Shown here: positions 6,382-7,948 of the stretch, in pieces
Layout: every line of letters starts with the position of its first letter
Position numbering within the stretch: position 1 is the first letter of the stretch
DNA from: Pseudomonadota bacterium
GTDB lineage: Bacteria; Pseudomonadota; Alphaproteobacteria; Sphingomonadales; Sphingomonadaceae
Direction of reading: 5' to 3'
NCBI GenBank assembly: GCA_947474905.1
Contig: CANJKQ010000029.1
Coordinates: forward strand, 1 to 7,948
Length of the DNA: 7,948 nucleotides
Position numbers and translations under genes: made by a program
The notes under the pieces: generated by a model
Told to the model about the DNA's origin: nothing
The model's input: the letters and a program-made list of their open reading frames with translations, nothing else
The model's database searches: none

Positions 6382-6594
6382 ATGAGACAGAATGCTCGCC
6401 AAAGTTTGGTTGCCGTAGGCTCGGTTCTATTCTGGGTTGCATATTGCGTTGTGGTTTTGCGGCTTTCCAGAGGTCTGGACGTGCCGAACTGGATTATCCC
6501 ACTCGGACTTGTTGTCAGTGTAGTCAACCTTGGTTGGCACCTTGTTCGATATCGCCGTACACGAAACGATAGTAGTGAACTTAACGTCAGCTAA
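6382..6594 (+). CDS. Small two-helix membrane protein, hypothetical
   Basis: This 70-residue protein has two hydrophobic segments, at about residues 8-27 (LVAVGSVLFWVAYCVVVLRL) and 36-55 (around WIIPLGLVVSVVNLGWHLVR), and a basic then polar tail ending NDSSELNVS. I do not recognise the family. GC content is about 49% by hand count, far below the neighbouring genes, and codon use is less biased to G/C at third positions, which suggests recent acquisition. No Shine-Dalgarno precedes the ATG, and the candidate promoter places the transcript start at or next to it, so leaderless translation is possible. The gene sits alone in a repeat-bearing region between two convergent transcription units. An overlapping minus-strand frame (6427-6666) is less protein-like. 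It could be a chance frame, but the clean two-helix pattern favours a real gene. Confidence 0.5.
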   Translation: MRQNARQSLVAVGSVLFWVAYCVVVLRLSRGLDVPNWIIPLGLVVSVVNLGWHLVRYRRTRNDSSELNVS

Positions 6595-6628
6595 CCACCC
6601 CTGGTCGGTCGCTAAGTCTCTGTGCCAA

Positions 6629-6682
6629 AGGCGGCCGCTGATGAGTTCCCAACCTGGTCCGGTCACAAATAGCCGGCCGCCT
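6629..6682 (-). terminator. Inverted repeat after DUF1467, possible terminator
   Basis: AGGCGGCC (6629-6636) and GGCCGCCT (6675-6682) form a perfect 8-bp inverted repeat with a long 38-nt loop just past the DUF1467 stop. On the minus strand the second arm runs into TTTGG, a very short T-run. The loop length makes termination uncertain; nothing else in 6595-6681 looks like a gene. Confidence 0.25.
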
Positions 6683-6960
6683 CACTCCGTCGGCTTCATC
6701 CCACCGAAAAAGTCGAGCATTTCCGGTGTCAGCCAGCCAAAGCGGTAATTGAGCAGGAACAGCAGGAAAACGACGCTCGCCAGCGCGGTTACGCGGATGA
6801 CAATACGGCGGGGGTTGAAGACATGCGGCGCGCTTTCGGCCTGGCCGGGCACTTTGGCCGTGCCAGCCTCATCCGCCGTCCGCACCCCGAAAGGCAGCAC
6901 CAGAAAGCCGCAAAACACCCAGATCAGGAAATAGATCGCGATCATCGACTGGATTTTCAT
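6682..6960 (-). CDS. DUF1467 family protein
   Basis: The 92-residue inner-membrane protein has two hydrophobic helices, about 5-24 and 56-74. Between them lies the family's hallmark segment LPFGVRTADEAG followed by KVPGQAESAP, and the C-terminus is WLTPEMLDFF, so the assignment to DUF1467 is firm although the function is unknown. GGAG at 6970-6967 lies 6 nt before the ATG, a good ribosome binding site. The gene follows rnj by 135 nt in the same direction, with two hairpin repeats between them. The family is widespread in alphaproteobacteria, where it sits among housekeeping genes; here its downstream side faces a repeat-bearing low-GC stretch. Confidence 0.93.
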   Translation of the reverse strand: MKIQSMIAIYFLIWVFCGFLVLPFGVRTADEAGTAKVPGQAESAPHVFNPRRIVIRVTALASVVFLLFLLNYRFGWLTPEMLDFFGGMKPTE

Positions 6961-6995
6961 GGACTTCTCCGGCCAGCGGCCAATTGCTTGTCGTC

Positions 6996-7068
6996 ACCCC
7001 GGCCCTGAGCCGGGGTCCCGCTATAATCCAGCGCGCGCCGCAGCGTCACCCCTGCTCAAGGCCGGGGT
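6996..7068. repeat. Two CACCCCGG..CCGGGGT hairpin repeats between rnj and DUF1467
   Basis: The first hairpin is perfect: ACCCCGGC (6996-7003) and GCCGGGGT (7009-7016) around a 5-nt loop. The second is a degraded copy, ACCCC (7048-7052) and GGGGT (7064-7068). Both carry the GTCACCCC start, which I know as a frequent sphingomonad intergenic repeat. Neither is followed by a T-tract, so they are REP-like elements rather than intrinsic terminators, though they may protect or attenuate the rnj transcript. Confidence 0.65.
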
Positions 7069-7095
7069 CACGGGTATCGCGACTCTCGACGCGCG

Positions 7096-7948
7096 CTAAG
7101 CCTCGATCAGCAGCACATCGACGACCGGCTTCTTCCCCGTCCAGCGTGTCGCGACGCGACGGACCGCAACGCGCAGCTGTTCGCGCAGTTTTTCGCGATC
7201 CCTGGCGCCCGTCTTCAACGTATCGCGCGCCGCCTCAACGGCTTCGGCCAGAAAATCATCGCGGTCCTCCTCAACCGGCACGCCCTGTGCGCGCACTTGC
7301 GGCGCCCCCAGCACCGCACCGGCGCGATTGAACGCGACCGCGACCGACATCTGGCCGTTCAGCCCCAGCTTGCGCCGTTCGTTGATCGTGCCGCCATCGG
7401 CGGGCAGGATAACATCGCCGTCGAGCACCAATCGACCCACTGGCGCATGGCCGATCTTTTTGGGATCGCCCGGCGCCAGCCGCACGATATCGCCATTTGC
7501 CTGCACCGCGGCCTGCGGCACGCCCTCGGCCAGGGCAAAGCGCGCCTGTTCGGCCATATGGCGCACCTCGCCATGCACCGGCACGATGATTTGCGGGCGA
7601 ATCCATTGATACATCTGCGCCAATTCGGGCCGACCGGGGTGGCCCGAGACGTGGATATGCGCCTGCCGCTCGGTCACCATAAGCACGCCCTTGGCCGCCA
7701 GCGCATTCTGGACGCGGCCAATCGCGATTTCATTGCCGGGGATCTGCTTGGACGAGAAGACGACGGTGTCGCCGGCATCGAGCTTGATCGGGTGCGTCCC
7801 CTCCGCCACGCGGGCCAGCGCGGCGCGCGGCTCGCCCTGCCCACCGGTGGCGATGATCATCACCTCATGCGGCTTCAGCGCCATCGCGCCATCAAAATCG
7901 ACGACCGGCGGGAAGTCCTTCAGAGACCCCGCCGCTTGCGAGACGCGC
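7096..7948 (-). CDS. rnj: Ribonuclease J, C-terminal half (5' end outside window)
   Basis: The visible 283 residues are about half of the usual 550 or so for RNase J; the frame is open to the right edge, so the N-terminal metallo-beta-lactamase motifs lie outside. Seen here are the beta-CASP ATGGQGEP segment, the SSKQIPGNE loop, the HVSGHPGR motif with a metal or phosphate-binding His, and IVPVHGE, all diagnostic of the family. The C-terminal part (after the APVGRLVLDGDVILPADGG segment) is the RNase J dimerisation domain, ending VVDVLLIEA. The enzyme is a cytoplasmic 5'-3' exo- and endoribonuclease acting in rRNA and mRNA processing and decay. The TAG stop is followed after 135 nt by the DUF1467 gene. 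No truncation or missing key residue is seen in the visible part. Confidence 0.96.
   Translation of the reverse strand, partial: RVSQAAGSLKDFPPVVDFDGAMALKPHEVMIIATGGQGEPRAALARVAEGTHPIKLDAGDTVVFSSKQIPGNEIAIGRVQNALAAKGVLMVTERQAHIHVSGHPGRPELAQMYQWIRPQIIVPVHGEVRHMAEQARFALAEGVPQAAVQANGDIVRLAPGDPKKIGHAPVGRLVLDGDVILPADGGTINERRKLGLNGQMSVAVAFNRAGAVLGAPQVRAQGVPVEEDRDDFLAEAVEAARDTLKTGARDREKLREQLRVAVRRVATRWTGKKPVVDVLLIEA

Noticed and set aside
6427..6666. A 79-codon minus-strand frame over the small membrane protein gene
   Set aside because: No hydrophobic or domain pattern and no ribosome site; the plus-strand frame gives a clean two-helix membrane protein.

Overview
The window looks like chromosome of a high-GC alphaproteobacterium, most likely a sphingomonad (Sphingomonadaceae). 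The support is a DUF1467 gene next to RNase J, a DUF2336 protein, strong GC bias at third codon positions, and palindromic intergenic repeats of the kinds common in sphingomonad genomes. The assignment rests on remembered family features, not on a search.

Left block (1-3697, minus strand). Four genes read leftwards: an Hpt-like protein (3404-3697), a nucleotidyltransferase-like protein with a membrane C-terminus (2034-3215), a DUF2336 protein (882-1997) and a PAS/HisKA-type sensor-kinase-like protein that runs off the left edge (1-885). The last two overlap by ATGA. The Hpt-like protein has Ala where the phosphoacceptor His belongs, the kinase-like protein has Lys at its phosphoacceptor position, and the third protein resembles the IPCT/DIPP-synthase family but lacks its catalytic signatures. 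This looks like a pseudo-signalling module that works by binding or as a scaffold.

Centre (3698-6139). A short divergent intergenic region precedes a plus-strand gene for a 780-aa protein with two N-terminal membrane segments, about 500 residues of Ala-rich coiled coil and a distinct C-terminal domain. This layout recalls the Caulobacter polarity factor TipN. The Hpt-like and DUF2336 genes carry nearly identical promoter-proximal elements: a CtrA-type TTAA-N7-TTAAC site with one mismatch, then N8-GCTTA, each about 25 nt before the start codon. My working hypothesis is a cell-cycle-timed polarity or pseudo-phosphorelay locus.

Right block (6140-7948). A stretch with palindromic repeats and lower GC (about 49% in the small gene, by hand count) holds one small two-helix membrane protein gene, possibly leaderless. 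It is followed by the minus-strand pair rnj (C-terminal half only; its 5' end is outside the window) and DUF1467, separated by sphingomonad-type hairpin repeats.
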